64,000 nt of DNA from PMNU01 sp035479375 (GCA_035479375.1 DATIIT010000013.1:8044-72043); one strand, 5' to 3'; shown: positions 41,798-51,314, numbered from the stretch's first letter. A program made the numbers and translations. The notes: generated from the sequence alone by a model not told the origin.

Positions 41798-42465
41798 TGT
41801 TAGAGGTCAAACAACTCACGCGCACATTTAAGAGCGGCGACATGGCTGTGACCGCGGTCAACGACATCTCGTTCACGGTGGACGATGGCAAATTTGCCAG
41901 CATCATCGGGCGCAGCGGCAGCGGCAAATCCACGCTGCTCAGCCTGCTGGGCGGGCTAGACAAGCCCACCGGCGGCGACATCACCGTAGACGGCAAAAGC
42001 CTGGCGCGGCTGCACGACCACGCGCTCATCGCCTACCGCTGTAAAACGATTGGCTTTGTCTTCCAAAGCTACAACCTGATCCCCAACCTGAGCGCCATAG
42101 AGAACGTCATGCTGCCCATGGAATTTGCCGGGCTTGCCCCCAACGAACGCCAAGCCCGCGCCATCCATCTGCTGGAGCAAGTTGGCCTGGAGGGGGACAA
42201 GCAGCGGCGCAAACCCGGCCGCTTAAGCGGCGGCGAGCAGCAACGCGTGGCCATTGCCCGGGCGCTGGCCAACAAGCCCAAGCTCATCCTGGCGGACGAG
42301 CCCACCGGCAACCTGGACGAACAAACTGGCAAGATGATCTTCCAGCTTTTGCATTCCTTAAGCCGCTCCGAAAACACCACCATCATAGCGGTCACGCACG
42401 ACCTCAGCATCGCCGGAAAGACCGATGTGACCTTCCGCTTGCAAGACGGCAAACTCGTTAGCTAG
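41797..42465 (+). CDS. ABC transporter ATP-binding protein (MacB/LolD type)
   Basis: 222 residues. Walker A GRSGSGKST (about 39-47), Q loop FVFQSYNLIPNLSAIENV, signature LSGGEQQRV, Walker B LILADEPTGNLDE and switch His VTHDLS are all complete. LolD/MacB-type signature LIPNLSAIENVMLPMEFAG supports pairing with the overlapping permease gene upstream. Confidence 0.96.
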   Translation: MLEVKQLTRTFKSGDMAVTAVNDISFTVDDGKFASIIGRSGSGKSTLLSLLGGLDKPTGGDITVDGKSLARLHDHALIAYRCKTIGFVFQSYNLIPNLSAIENVMLPMEFAGLAPNERQARAIHLLEQVGLEGDKQRRKPGRLSGGEQQRVAIARALANKPKLILADEPTGNLDEQTGKMIFQLLHSLSRSENTTIIAVTHDLSIAGKTDVTFRLQDGKLVS

Positions 42466-42467
42466 GG

Positions 42468-43037
42468 CTAGCTTTTGTGGTCGTCTTCGTGAGTGTGGGT
42501 TGCAGCGTGGTGGCTGCTGCCAGCCGCCGCTTCCTTACCGGTAAAGTGGTCGCGGATCTGGAACAAGAAATACGCGCCCACCACGGCGCCGATTGCCGCA
42601 CTCAAAAAGCCGCCAAACCCGCCGCCCACGCCGGCAAACAGGCGCAAAATAGCGTAGGCCGCGTTTAGCAGCGCCGCGTAGTACAAAAGGTTCCAGCCAG
42701 TCTTGTACCCCTTGCGCAACTTGGGTGAGGCAGACAGCATAATGAGCGCCGCCATGGCCGTTACAACAAACGACAGCCAGTAGAACAGCCCCAAGTGGAC
42801 CGCGGTTGCCGGGCCGCCAAGGTAAGCAATGTGGTCGGCGTTATATATCACCTGGTTGAGGTAGTGCCCCAGGTGCCAGAGCGTCCAGGCGCCCCAAATC
42901 TCTACAATGCCTAAGGCCAGCGCAATCGCCCAGGCCGCGTCGGCAATCGCCTTGCGCACATCTTTAGGTAAAGCCACCGGCGCCTTCGTGTTCAGCCACA
43001 CATTCAGTTGCGCTTCCAGTTTGTCCAGCGTGCCCAT
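42468..43037 (-). CDS. Membrane protein with His-rich C-terminus
   Basis: 189 residues. Five or so hydrophobic helices; C-terminus SSHHAATHTHEDDHKS is rich in His/Asp and may bind metal. Conserved hypothetical in look, family not recognised. Shine-Dalgarno AGGAG seven bases before ATG 43037. Its stop lies two bases from the stop of the convergent ABC gene. Confidence 0.75.
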   Translation of the reverse strand: MGTLDKLEAQLNVWLNTKAPVALPKDVRKAIADAAWAIALALGIVEIWGAWTLWHLGHYLNQVIYNADHIAYLGGPATAVHLGLFYWLSFVVTAMAALIMLSASPKLRKGYKTGWNLLYYAALLNAAYAILRLFAGVGGGFGGFLSAAIGAVVGAYFLFQIRDHFTGKEAAAGSSHHAATHTHEDDHKS

Positions 43038-43136
43038 CGTATTTCTCCTGTTAGTTATGAGCTAAGCATATGCCTGCGGCGCGGCGCTTGCAAGAACAGT
43101 TTCTGTTTGGGCGCCCGCCAGGATATACTGGGCGCT

Positions 43137-44006
43137 ATGCCTTTCTTCCACAGTGCCCAAAACAGGGAACGGATGCGCCGGTACGACGTATGGACGGAGC
43201 GCACCTGGGCAGCACTGTCTGACGAAACCATCCGCCAGGCGCTCGGCGACCTCGGCACCGGCCTTTTGCCTGTGCACCGCAGCTTATTTTTGCCAGATGT
43301 CCGCCACGGCGAGGTGCGCGTGCCGCGTAGGTACCTGCGCACCGACGGTGCCGCGCTGCTGCCTCGTTTATCCGAAGATGGTGTGCTCGTACCGCACGAT
43401 ACGCTCCTGCAGCCCACACCCACGCGCCGCCAAAAGATAACCCAAGCCCTGGCGGCCGGTGGGAAGAAGCCGCCCACGGAGAAACATCTGGGCACGCTCG
43501 TCCGATCAACGCTTGCAGGGCGCGACAATCCAACAAAACACATAATCATCAACCCCGGACCAGGCTCCGCCAGTGCCCAGGTAGACCACCTGCGTACGGA
43601 TATAACACCGCGCGCCGTACTGGACACCAGGCCGGTGGTCACCCTCTCGCCGGAAATGCCCACAGCCGAGCCTTGGATAGATGCAGCAACTGGCGTCCAC
43701 GAGCTCACCCACGTCCTGGACGCCAACCGCCGTGCATCCACACCTCACTCTAGCGACCCATACTACAAACCGTTTACTGAGGTGCGAGGTTATCTGGCAG
43801 CCAGCATTGTCCTGGACGCCGCTGTAAAAAAAGGTAGGCTGAGCCTTGAAGACGCGTTGGCGGACGAGGTGACATGGAGCGTAGAGCAGGTAGCTGCCGA
43901 ATATAGCGTGTCAGCCGGGCTCGTGCATAGCGATTCCTTCACCCAAGACCAGATGCCAGATGACCTTGCCTGCGACCTCGTCCTTCTGGGCACTATACGT
44001 CTGTAA
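43137..44006 (+). CDS. HExxH-like putative metallopeptidase, hypothetical
   Basis: 289 residues from ATG 43137 (MPFFHSAQNRERMRRYDV). VHELTHVLDANR at about 190-201 fits the HExxH zinc-protease motif, and a later conserved Glu-rich segment (EVRGYLAAS or EVTWSVEQVAAEYS) could give the third ligand. No signal peptide. Proteolytic role is inferred from the motif only. The start is supported by TATACT (43124-43129), seven bases upstream; an upstream frame extension is rejected. Confidence 0.68.
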   Translation: MPFFHSAQNRERMRRYDVWTERTWAALSDETIRQALGDLGTGLLPVHRSLFLPDVRHGEVRVPRRYLRTDGAALLPRLSEDGVLVPHDTLLQPTPTRRQKITQALAAGGKKPPTEKHLGTLVRSTLAGRDNPTKHIIINPGPGSASAQVDHLRTDITPRAVLDTRPVVTLSPEMPTAEPWIDAATGVHELTHVLDANRRASTPHSSDPYYKPFTEVRGYLAASIVLDAAVKKGRLSLEDALADEVTWSVEQVAAEYSVSAGLVHSDSFTQDQMPDDLACDLVLLGTIRL

Positions 44007-44050
44007 ATCTCGGCAACCGCCAGCTCCACCGGCAAGAAGAATGGTGCCGC

Positions 44051-45715
44051 CTAAAATTTCTCGCGGATATGGCTAAAGCTAAAGTCCCAGTTAGCGTCCG
44101 ACTTTTTGTGCGGGTTAAAGATGTTTTCCGGGTCAAAAATGTGCTTCACCTCTTTGAAGTAGCCCAGCACCTCGGCGCCAAATTGGTCTTTGAGCCACGG
44201 GCCGCGGATGAGGCCGTCGTTGTGCTCGCCGCTTAAGGTGCCCTTGTAGTGCAGCACTAGCTCGTCCACCTCTTTCATGGCCGGCAGCAGCTTGGCGCGC
44301 TCGCTTTTTTCCTCAATTTTCATGAGCGGGATAATGTGGAAGTTGCCGTCGCCCATGTGCCCGGCGATCGTGGCCAGCAACTTGTACTTTTTGATGATTT
44401 TGCGGATCTTAGGCAAAAATTCGGTGAGGTAGGGCGGGTTGACCACCAGGTCGTCAATAAACGGCGCGGTGTGCTTGTCCTTCACCTTGGAACGCAGTAG
44501 GTTGAAGCTTTGGCGGCGCATTAGCCAGAACTTTTCGCTGGACGCCTCGGTGGGGTCTTCCTCTTGGCCGTTAATTTCGTAGCGCACGCGGTTGGTGCCC
44601 AGGTCTTTGTGCAGGGCGCGGATTTTTTGCCGCACCTCGTCTTCGGTGTGGCCGTTAAATTCCACCATTAAAATGAGCTTGGGGATGCCGCGCAGCAGTT
44701 GCAAGCCGTCTGGGATCAGGCTAAAGAGCAGGTGGATGAAGCGCTTCACACCCAGCATCTTCAAAAAGCTCGGCAAAAAGCGGATGGAGAGCCACAGCGT
44801 GGCGTCGTCAAAACTCTCGAACGTCGCCGGCTTGTGCGACAGCACTTTGGGGATGATTTCGCCCAGGCGGTCAATGTCTTTCAAAAACACCACCAGCAGG
44901 CCGGAGTGCGGCCGGTGCGGCACCAGCCGGAACTTAATGTCTGTGGTAAACCCGAGCGTGCCCTGGCTGCCCACAATCAGTTTTTCCAGGTTAAAAATGC
45001 CCGTGGAGCGGTCCCAGACGTCCCACAAGTTTTAGCCCATGGAGTTTTTGGTGACCTGGGGCTTGGCGGCCTTGATTTTGTCGTAGTGCTTTTCGCACAG
45101 CTCAAACAACTTCTTATATATGTGGCCTTCGTAAGTGTTTTGGCCCATTTTGGCCACCAGCTCGCGGCGGTTTAGGGGCTTCACGGTGTATTCGTTGCCG
45201 TCGGCAAAGACCACTTTTAATTCCTGTACAAAATTCTCGGTTTTGCCGTACTCCAGCGATTTTTCGCCGCCGGAGTTGTTGTTGACCATGCCGCCGATGG
45301 TGCACAAATCGCGCGACGCCGGGTAGCTGGGCATGAGCGCGCCGTGCCGTAGCGTGGCTTTTTCAAAATCGCGGTAGAAGACGCCGGGCTGGGCGTGCGC
45401 CTGAGTGGCGCTCACTTTTTCGATTTTGGTAAAGTGCTTGTTGAAGTCCACGATAATGCCGTCGTTGACCGCACCGCCAGACATGTCTGTGCCGGCCGAG
45501 CGCGCCGTCAGCGACAGCCCCGGCAGCTTTTTCTTGTTGGCGGCCACCATTTTGACGAGCGTTTGCACGTCGGAGCTGTCTTTGGGCATGGCCACCAGCT
45601 GCGGCACGAGCTCAAACAGGGACGCGTCGTGGCTGTAGAGCGCCTTGGTTTCGGCGCTGTCGTCCAGCTCGCCATTAAAGCCCACCGTGGCCAGTTGTTG
45701 TTTAAAATTATCCAT
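44051..45715 (-). pseudogene. FAD-binding oxidase (GlcD/D-lactate dehydrogenase type) with in-frame TAA
   Basis: Two consecutive segments make one protein of about 554 codons in the same frame. The first (45715 down to 45035) is the FAD-binding_4 domain with TARSAGTDMSGGAVNDGIIV and CTIGGMVNNNSGGEKSL; the second (45031-44051) is the FAD-oxidase C-terminal domain with KLIVGSQGTLG, GHMGDGNFHIIP and GTLSGEHNDGLIRG. Between them, KNSMG is followed by TAA (45032-45034) and then NLWDVW; relatives read a Tyr there (GYNLW), so one base change from TAC/TAT explains it. No Shine-Dalgarno-led restart is evident. It could be a decayed gene, a sequencing error, or stop readthrough. Confidence 0.85.
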
Positions 45716-45779
45716 GACCTAAGCTTAAGGGTTTTGCGGGTGGTTGCGCAAGGCCAGCATCGCCTTTCTTATATATAGC

Positions 45780-45808
45780 AGATGAGCCGCTGAAATGGCG
45801 GCTCATCT
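45780..45808. terminator. Strong hairpin between minus-strand genes
   Basis: AGATGAGCCGC pairs perfectly with GCGGCTCATCT over a seven-base loop. No T run on either strand, so termination is uncertain. Confidence 0.4.
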
Positions 45809-45828
45809 AAGAGTGTACGTGGAGGCGC

Positions 45829-46104
45829 CTAGGCGAACAGCGGGGTGACCACGCGCCGCGAGTACGAATTTTCCAGCTGGTGCCAGGCGGTGTCGTCCAG
45901 GCGCAGGGTGCCGTCTTCGGCGGGGGAGGCGTGCTCCACGGCGGCCAAAATGGCGCTCAGCTCGCTGGGGCCGCTCAAATGCAGCAAGCCCATGGCCGGC
46001 GTACCGATGGTGAGGACGGCGCTGACGTCGTCCGGCGAGGCGTTGGTGGACGCCATAATTTCTTTGAGCATTGCCCGGACTTCGTTAACTTGTACGCGTT
46101 TCAT
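45829..46104 (-). CDS. Hypothetical protein, 91 residues
   Basis: Starts MKRVQVNEVRAMLKEIMAS at 46104, with GGAGG four bases upstream; an earlier in-frame start would lie upstream of that site. Predicted helical, no membrane segment, no recognised family. It is divergent from the TrmB-type regulator and shares its control region, so it may be a target. Confidence 0.65.
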   Translation of the reverse strand: MKRVQVNEVRAMLKEIMASTNASPDDVSAVLTIGTPAMGLLHLSGPSELSAILAAVEHASPAEDGTLRLDDTAWHQLENSYSRRVVTPLFA

Positions 46105-46127
46105 ACGGCCTCCCACGGCTTATGTTG

Positions 46128-46176
46128 TATGTTCTACATGTTCAGTATTTATCTTCGGAACATAATATGCTAAATT
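46128..46176. promoter_or_regulatory. Divergent control region with GTTC/GAAC operator candidate
   Basis: TATGTTC (46128-46134) and GAACATA (46158-46164) form a perfect inverted repeat with another ATGTTC at 46138-46143; they bracket the -35 position of the regulator gene. Its -10 is extended TGCTAAATT (46168-46176), seven bases before ATG 46184. Confidence 0.5.
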
Positions 46177-46183
46177 GTTCATC

Positions 46184-46954
46184 ATGGCGGACAACAACGA
46201 CACCACTCTGCGGCGGCTTAAGTCGCTCAACCTCAGTAGCGACGAGGCCCGCATTTATTTGGAACTCTTGAAAGGCCCGGCCACCCACTTAAAACTGGCC
46301 CGCTCCACAGGCATTAACCGCAGCAAAGTGTACCGCGTGGCCGAGCAGCTGGAGCGCCGCAGCCTGGTTAACGTGCGTAGCGACGACCGCGGCACCTTCC
46401 TGATCGCCTCCGACCCAGCCACGCTGGAAGTCGAACTCGTCACCGAAGAAGAAAACATCAAGAGCAAGCGCGCCGCATTTGAGACGCTGCTGCCCATGCT
46501 GCAACTCATTAAAAATAACGACGTCAGCAGCTTTATAGTCCACACCTACGAAGGCGAAGAGGGCTTCAAGCAAATGATGTGGCACGAGCTCAAAACCAAG
46601 GAAGAAAATCTGATGTTTGGCCGCGGCTCGCTAAACGATATCATCGAAAACAAGCGCTGGATCGCCCAGCAGCGCGAGCGCATGATCCAGGCCAACTACA
46701 AAGTGCGCGAGCTGATCAACCCCGGCGAAACCAAAGAAATCTTCACCGTGGACTCACACTACCAGTACCGCGAAATTCCGCGCGACGTGCTGCCGCTAGA
46801 CAACCAAATGGTCACTTACAACGACACCGTGGCCATCTACCATTGGCGCCACCAGCAAAAAGTGGGCATCGAAATCGTCAATGTCTCGTTTGCCGAGACG
46901 GTGCGGTCGATGTTTAACCATTACTGGGACGTTGCAGGCGAGGCTACGCCTTAA
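46184..46954 (+). CDS. TrmB-type transcriptional regulator
   Basis: 256 residues from ATG 46184 (MADNNDTTLRRLKSLNL). N-terminal winged helix with LSSDEARIYLELLKGPATHL and STGINRSKVYRVAEQLERRS is typical TrmB; a coiled linker and a C-terminal domain with YEGEEGFKQMMWHELKTKEE and RERMIQANYKVRELINPG follow, as in related archaeal-type sugar or amino-acid regulators. Ligand unknown. Leaderless start. It converges with the aminotransferase gene, overlapping by 11 bases. Confidence 0.85.
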   Translation: MADNNDTTLRRLKSLNLSSDEARIYLELLKGPATHLKLARSTGINRSKVYRVAEQLERRSLVNVRSDDRGTFLIASDPATLEVELVTEEENIKSKRAAFETLLPMLQLIKNNDVSSFIVHTYEGEEGFKQMMWHELKTKEENLMFGRGSLNDIIENKRWIAQQRERMIQANYKVRELINPGETKEIFTVDSHYQYREIPRDVLPLDNQMVTYNDTVAIYHWRHQQKVGIEIVNVSFAETVRSMFNHYWDVAGEATP

Positions 46955-48068
46955 TCTCCTCGAGCGCAGTATGCAGTTTTTGCATAGCCGCAGCAAAGGT
47001 ATCTGGATCACGAACCAGCCCAACGCGGAGATATTTTTCACCGGCCATCTTATCGCTCCAGAAAAAGTGGTAGCCTGGCAGTAAAAATACGCCGTACGTG
47101 CCAATTTTTTCAGCGAGCTCTGTTGCTGATAGGCTTGTGTTAATGCGCAGCCACGAGACACTACAAAACGGCTTCTCGACATGCTCCAAGAAACTACCCT
47201 CGATAGCCTTATAGAGCGCCCGGCGGTTTTCGGCAACAACCGACCGCACAGCCTGCAATTTATCACTCTTAGAGAGCGTAATAAATTTAGTGAGCAATTC
47301 CACTACGAAAGGTGAGTGGTGGTAAATAAAGTCTGTATAAATATCATAGACCTCGGGAAACAATGAGTCTTTCACGGCCAGTACAGAAACTTTTAGCTCT
47401 TTAGTCGGCCAGGTCTTGCCGGTATCCTCGACTACCATATAATCAATGCCGCTTTCCTGCAAGAGCCGGTGTTCGTCAAAAATATCAGCATCTTCCTTGT
47501 AGACGCGGAATGAGGTGTCGAGGATAAGAAGCTTGTTGTGTTGCTTGCAGTATTCAACGAGCTTACCAAAATGAGCCTCATCGAGGGCTGTGCCTGTAGG
47601 GTTGTTGGGCGTCACTAAGCAGATAGCCTTACTGCGTAGCGTGTGTAGGAACTCGTCGAATACTTCAGGCGTTTCCTCGAGGTATGATTCCGGGAATGCC
47701 TCCAGCTTAACCTTGTGTCTCTTAAACATGTTGGCAAGGTTGTCAAAACACGGCTCAATAAGCGCCAAATCGAGGTTCGCTAAACGCAAATAGTTAGCGA
47801 CTAGTTCCAAGCTCATGCTGGCGCTGGGCAAAAATAGATACCGCACGCTGTTGTGGTCAATCGTCTGGCGGGTAAGGCCATAAAACGCCTTAAGATATTC
47901 GCTTTCTAGCTCTTGCTGCCTTTCACGCTCAGTTTCGTGAAAAAGTCTGGGGAGCGAATCGGCAATCGGCTGCTCGGCGGCCGTGAGGCGACGGTGCGCG
48001 TGTCCGTCAGTCAAATTATACGTTTCGGGAAGGTGGAGGATTTCCAGTTGGGTTAGGTCTTTTTCCAT
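46944..48068 (-). CDS. Class I/II PLP-dependent aminotransferase
   Basis: 374 residues, fold type I. Features: LVTPNNPTGTALDEAHF, LLILDTSFRVYKE (PLP Asp), VVEDTGKTWPTKELKVS (Schiff-base Lys and phosphate-site segment) and the C-terminal Arg in KYLRVGLVRD. The substrate is not known. Coding is somewhat less GC-rich than the flanks, a mild hint of transfer. Extended -10 TGGTAAAAT on minus (48075-48080) lies six bases before the ATG. About 110 AT-rich bases separate it from the next gene. Confidence 0.88.
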   Translation of the reverse strand: MEKDLTQLEILHLPETYNLTDGHAHRRLTAAEQPIADSLPRLFHETERERQQELESEYLKAFYGLTRQTIDHNSVRYLFLPSASMSLELVANYLRLANLDLALIEPCFDNLANMFKRHKVKLEAFPESYLEETPEVFDEFLHTLRSKAICLVTPNNPTGTALDEAHFGKLVEYCKQHNKLLILDTSFRVYKEDADIFDEHRLLQESGIDYMVVEDTGKTWPTKELKVSVLAVKDSLFPEVYDIYTDFIYHHSPFVVELLTKFITLSKSDKLQAVRSVVAENRRALYKAIEGSFLEHVEKPFCSVSWLRINTSLSATELAEKIGTYGVFLLPGYHFFWSDKMAGEKYLRVGLVRDPDTFAAAMQKLHTALEEIKA

Positions 48069-48182
48069 CGCACTATTTTACCACCCTATGCAAGTATATC
48101 TAATAATTAGTTAATCTATTATCATTGTACTCCCTGTTGGCAAGATGGTTTCTGTAAAAATTTCGTTGTTTTTTTGGCTCTA

Positions 48183-49271
48183 CTAGTTGGCCGCGTCGTC
48201 GCGGTGCAGCCACATGGTGACTTCGCCGTCTTTGGGCTGCGGCGGGGTGGGCTCAGAGGCTTTTGGGGCATCTGGGTCGGGCTCCGGAACCCATGGTTTG
48301 ACGGGCCCGTGCGGTGGTTCGGGCAGTGGAGCGGGAGCTGGGGTGGGCGGCGGGGGCGTACCGTCCTCGGGCGGCTGCCAGGGGGTGACGTGCTGCGGCA
48401 GGTCCAGGATTATGGGGGCAGGCGCTGGGGCGGGCGGCGGTGCGGGCACGGACAGCGGTGCCGGGGTCTCGGCCATCTGTCGGGCGGGCGCAGGCGTGCC
48501 GTCCATATCGAGCGTCAAAATAACTGGGTAATGGTCAGAAATGGCGTCGGTAAGGTCATTTTTAACGACTTCATAGCCGCGGATGAACGGCACCAGGTCC
48601 GGCGACACAAACATGTAGTCCACGCGCACTGGCACTTCATGGTCTTTGTCGGTGTTGTAGGCGCTCGGCACGGTGGTGGCGAAATTGCCGGCGGCGGCCG
48701 CGGCGTCCACAAAACCGGCTTGCAACAGGCGGTCTACCACGCGGAATTCCAGGGCGTTGGCGCCATATTTGCTAATGCCCTTGGCTTGCAGCTGCGTAAG
48801 CAGCTCTGGCGGGTAGTTGTCTTGGCGGCTCAGGCTGTTAAAATCGCCGGTGATGATGGTGGGCGCGCCGGGCTTGAGCGCAGCCAGCAAACGGCCAACC
48901 TCTTTCTCGCGCGAGGCCTCCTGCCAGGGGTCGAGGTGCAGGTTCACCACCGTAACTGGCTTGCCGCCGAGCTGCAGCTGCGTTTCTAGCGCGGCATGCC
49001 AGAACGCCTCGGCGTGCAGCGTCTTGCCGGTGATGGCGTGCTTGCTGATGGTGGCCAGCTTAAACTCAGTGTTGCTGTTGCCAAAGGCCGAGGCCGCAAA
49101 CAGCACTTTGTCGGTAAAGTCTTTGAGGCGGGCGTTGTCGCCGTCTTGCCAGCCGTTGACCTCCTGGAAACAGACCACGTCCAGCTGCGCGCCGCGCACA
49201 AATTCCACTAGCCGGTTATACGACCCGCCGGCACCCTCAAACAGGTTATACGTAGCGATACGCACAGTCAT
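48183..49271 (-). CDS. Endonuclease/exonuclease/phosphatase (EEP) protein with Pro-rich tail
   Basis: 362 residues from ATG 49271 (MTVRIATYNLFEGAGGSYN). EEP motifs: ATYNLFEG, DVVCFQEVNGW (metal Glu), VNLHLDPW, TGDFNSLS and SDHYPVILT (catalytic His). After residue ~258 comes a ~100-residue Pro/Ala tail, unusual for the family and perhaps a flexible tether. No signal peptide. Substrate may be nucleic acid or a phospholipid. TACAGT with TGC extension (49278-49286 region) lies six bases before the start. Confidence 0.88.
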   Translation of the reverse strand: MTVRIATYNLFEGAGGSYNRLVEFVRGAQLDVVCFQEVNGWQDGDNARLKDFTDKVLFAASAFGNSNTEFKLATISKHAITGKTLHAEAFWHAALETQLQLGGKPVTVVNLHLDPWQEASREKEVGRLLAALKPGAPTIITGDFNSLSRQDNYPPELLTQLQAKGISKYGANALEFRVVDRLLQAGFVDAAAAAGNFATTVPSAYNTDKDHEVPVRVDYMFVSPDLVPFIRGYEVVKNDLTDAISDHYPVILTLDMDGTPAPARQMAETPAPLSVPAPPPAPAPAPIILDLPQHVTPWQPPEDGTPPPPTPAPAPLPEPPHGPVKPWVPEPDPDAPKASEPTPPQPKDGEVTMWLHRDDAAN

Positions 49272-49360
49272 AGCATAACTGTAGCACATCGTCGGGCCTG
49301 TGCGGCTGTGGTGCTAGCCCAGGCGTTGCGGCTGACGCCAGAATAGCGTTTAATATGGTA

Positions 49361-50308
49361 ATGAATATCAACCGGGGCGTGCAAAAAATCGACTCCTGGC
49401 AACAGCGCCACCGCAGCATCGCGTTTATATACGCCGTCATTAAAAAATACGGCGAAGACAACGGCGGCTACCAGGCGGCGCTGCTCACGTACTACGGCTT
49501 TTTGTCCCTGTTTCCACTGCTATTGGTGGTGGTGACGGTGCTGCAGCTGTGGTTCCGCGGCGACCCCACGGTGCAGCAAGAAGTTAGCACCAGCGTGGGG
49601 CACTTCTTCCCGCTGCTGGGCCAGCAACTCCAGCGGCAGATCCATGGGCTGCGCAGTGCGGGCGTGGGGTTGGCGGTGGGGCTGCTCATTACTGCGTACG
49701 GGGCGCGGGGCGCGGCTGACGCCTTCCGCTTTGCGCTCGATAATATGTGGCAGGTGCCGCGGCACAAACGCGCGGGATTCCCCAAGAACATTGTGCGGTC
49801 GCTGGCCATTTTGGCGGCCGGACTGGCCGGGTTTGCGGCCACGGCGGCAGTGTCGGCGTTTACCGCGGCGCTGGGGCACTCGGTGTGGACAAAGGTGCTG
49901 GCCAACGTGCTGGGTTTTTTCATCCTGACGTTTGTGCTGGGGTATGCTTACCGTATTGCCACCAGCGGACGCATCCGTTACCGGTTTATGCTGCTGGGGG
50001 CAGGGATTGCGGCGTTTATTATGCAGCTGCTGCTGAGCTTTGGCGGTCTGCTGTTGTCTCATGAATTACAACGTTTGGATGGGGTCTACGGCACCTTCGC
50101 CGTAGTTTTGGGGTTATTTTTCTGGATGTACCTGCTAGCGCAAGTGGTCATCTACGCAGCCGAGATCGACACCGTGCGCCACTTTGGCCTCTGGCCCCGC
50201 TCGCTCAGTGGCCGTTTGCGCACCGAGGCAGACAAGCACGCCTACAAACTCTACGCCCAAAGCGAAAAATACATCGAAAAAGAGACGATTAGCGTCAGTT
50301 TTAAGTGA
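49361..50308 (+). CDS. YihY/BrkB-family membrane protein
   Basis: 315 residues from ATG 49361 (MNINRGVQKIDSWQQ). Six membrane helices with the family blocks GYQAALLTYYGFLSLFPLL, YGARGAADAFRFALDNMW and YGTFAVVLGLFFWMYLLAQ. Long mis-annotated as RNase BN; real role unknown, probably envelope related. An AT-rich TTTAAT hexamer lies six bases before the ATG. The next gene's GTG overlaps its stop. Confidence 0.92.
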   Translation: MNINRGVQKIDSWQQRHRSIAFIYAVIKKYGEDNGGYQAALLTYYGFLSLFPLLLVVVTVLQLWFRGDPTVQQEVSTSVGHFFPLLGQQLQRQIHGLRSAGVGLAVGLLITAYGARGAADAFRFALDNMWQVPRHKRAGFPKNIVRSLAILAAGLAGFAATAAVSAFTAALGHSVWTKVLANVLGFFILTFVLGYAYRIATSGRIRYRFMLLGAGIAAFIMQLLLSFGGLLLSHELQRLDGVYGTFAVVLGLFFWMYLLAQVVIYAAEIDTVRHFGLWPRSLSGRLRTEADKHAYKLYAQSEKYIEKETISVSFK

Positions 50309-51153
50309 GCATGCCGAGCCGCGACGAAATACTGGCAGAACAAAACCGGCTGGAAGTCACTGCCTGCCATGGCGAGGTAACGGCTTTCTGGCTGTCTAGG
50401 CAGGGTGCCGAGGCGCAATGGAATGGCTCACTGCACTACATTGATCCACATATCGTCACCGTTGGCAGCTGGATGCTGGCCGATTGCCTGAGCGAGCAAG
50501 GCTCATCTAAAAGGGATTGGTCATACGGGCGCGCGGCCATGCATTGGCCGTTTAGAAGCGTACACCTTGCATGGGCCGAGGGCCAGCCAATTACCGGCCA
50601 ACACCTGGCGGATGCCCACCAAGACCTGGAGCGCGCCGTGCGGCACGGGTTGCGGCTGATCGCCAACCCGAATATTAGCGACGCCGTGACATACCTTGGC
50701 GGAGCGGTTTTCATGGGATTAGCGGCACGCGCCCAGAACACGGGCACGCTTATTTTGCCAGCGGCGCCGGCTTTTGCAAACGGCATTCTAGGATACGAGA
50801 GCACCTACGGCGTCGTCGCAGCCGGCGAGGAGACACATCTGTTGAGGATCCTCTCCCGCGCCCGCGACCTAGGCAACCAGCCGCAAATTGATTTAGATAC
50901 GTACGCGGTTAACGCCCTATGTGACACCCCGCCATATTTAGAGAGGTACACACGGGAGTTGGAGCCGTTGACGCGGTCCCACCGGGCGAGAGGCGCACTC
51001 AAGATTATCGCCCGGCAGATGGTCGCAGAATACGAAGGGCGGCTGGGCAGTGACGGCGAAGCATTGCTGGCGGAGGCCGGAGCGCAGACCGCGCTGGCCA
51101 TCACAGAAGCGTTCCGCTTTGCCGCAGAATACACGCCCCAGCCGGATTCATGA
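50305..51153 (+). CDS. Hypothetical protein, 282 residues (paralogue A)
   Basis: Family not recognised. Paralogue of the gene at 60612-61460: shared blocks include W-x-GS near 38, SVHLAWAEGQ versus GVHMAWARGD, LILPAAPAFANG versus LIMPGASAWDGH, and KIIARQMVAEYEG versus TIIADALLAEYAG. Soluble, mixed alpha/beta, no signal peptide. GTG 50305 overlaps the stop of the YihY gene (GTGA); ATG 50311 is an alternative start. It precedes the giant PA14/RHS gene by 161 bases, its twin closes the immunity block behind that gene. Confidence 0.72.
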   Translation: MSMPSRDEILAEQNRLEVTACHGEVTAFWLSRQGAEAQWNGSLHYIDPHIVTVGSWMLADCLSEQGSSKRDWSYGRAAMHWPFRSVHLAWAEGQPITGQHLADAHQDLERAVRHGLRLIANPNISDAVTYLGGAVFMGLAARAQNTGTLILPAAPAFANGILGYESTYGVVAAGEETHLLRILSRARDLGNQPQIDLDTYAVNALCDTPPYLERYTRELEPLTRSHRARGALKIIARQMVAEYEGRLGSDGEALLAEAGAQTALAITEAFRFAAEYTPQPDS

Positions 51154-51314
51154 GATTTTAATCTTCTGTCCACAAGCCGCCATATCCGTTACTGAAGTGG
51201 GCGCCTACAACTTTTTCTGCAATATTTTTTACAGCAAACCCGCAGCATTTTGCTATTGCCGGATCCTAGGCACCCCGTGCTATGATGCGCGTGGAAGACT
51301 TATGAGGGGGAACC

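Noticed and set aside
45032..45034. In-frame stop in the FAD oxidase as sign of a changed genetic code
   Set aside because: The codon is TAA, whereas CPR recoding concerns TGA; TAA and TGA both end other genes here.
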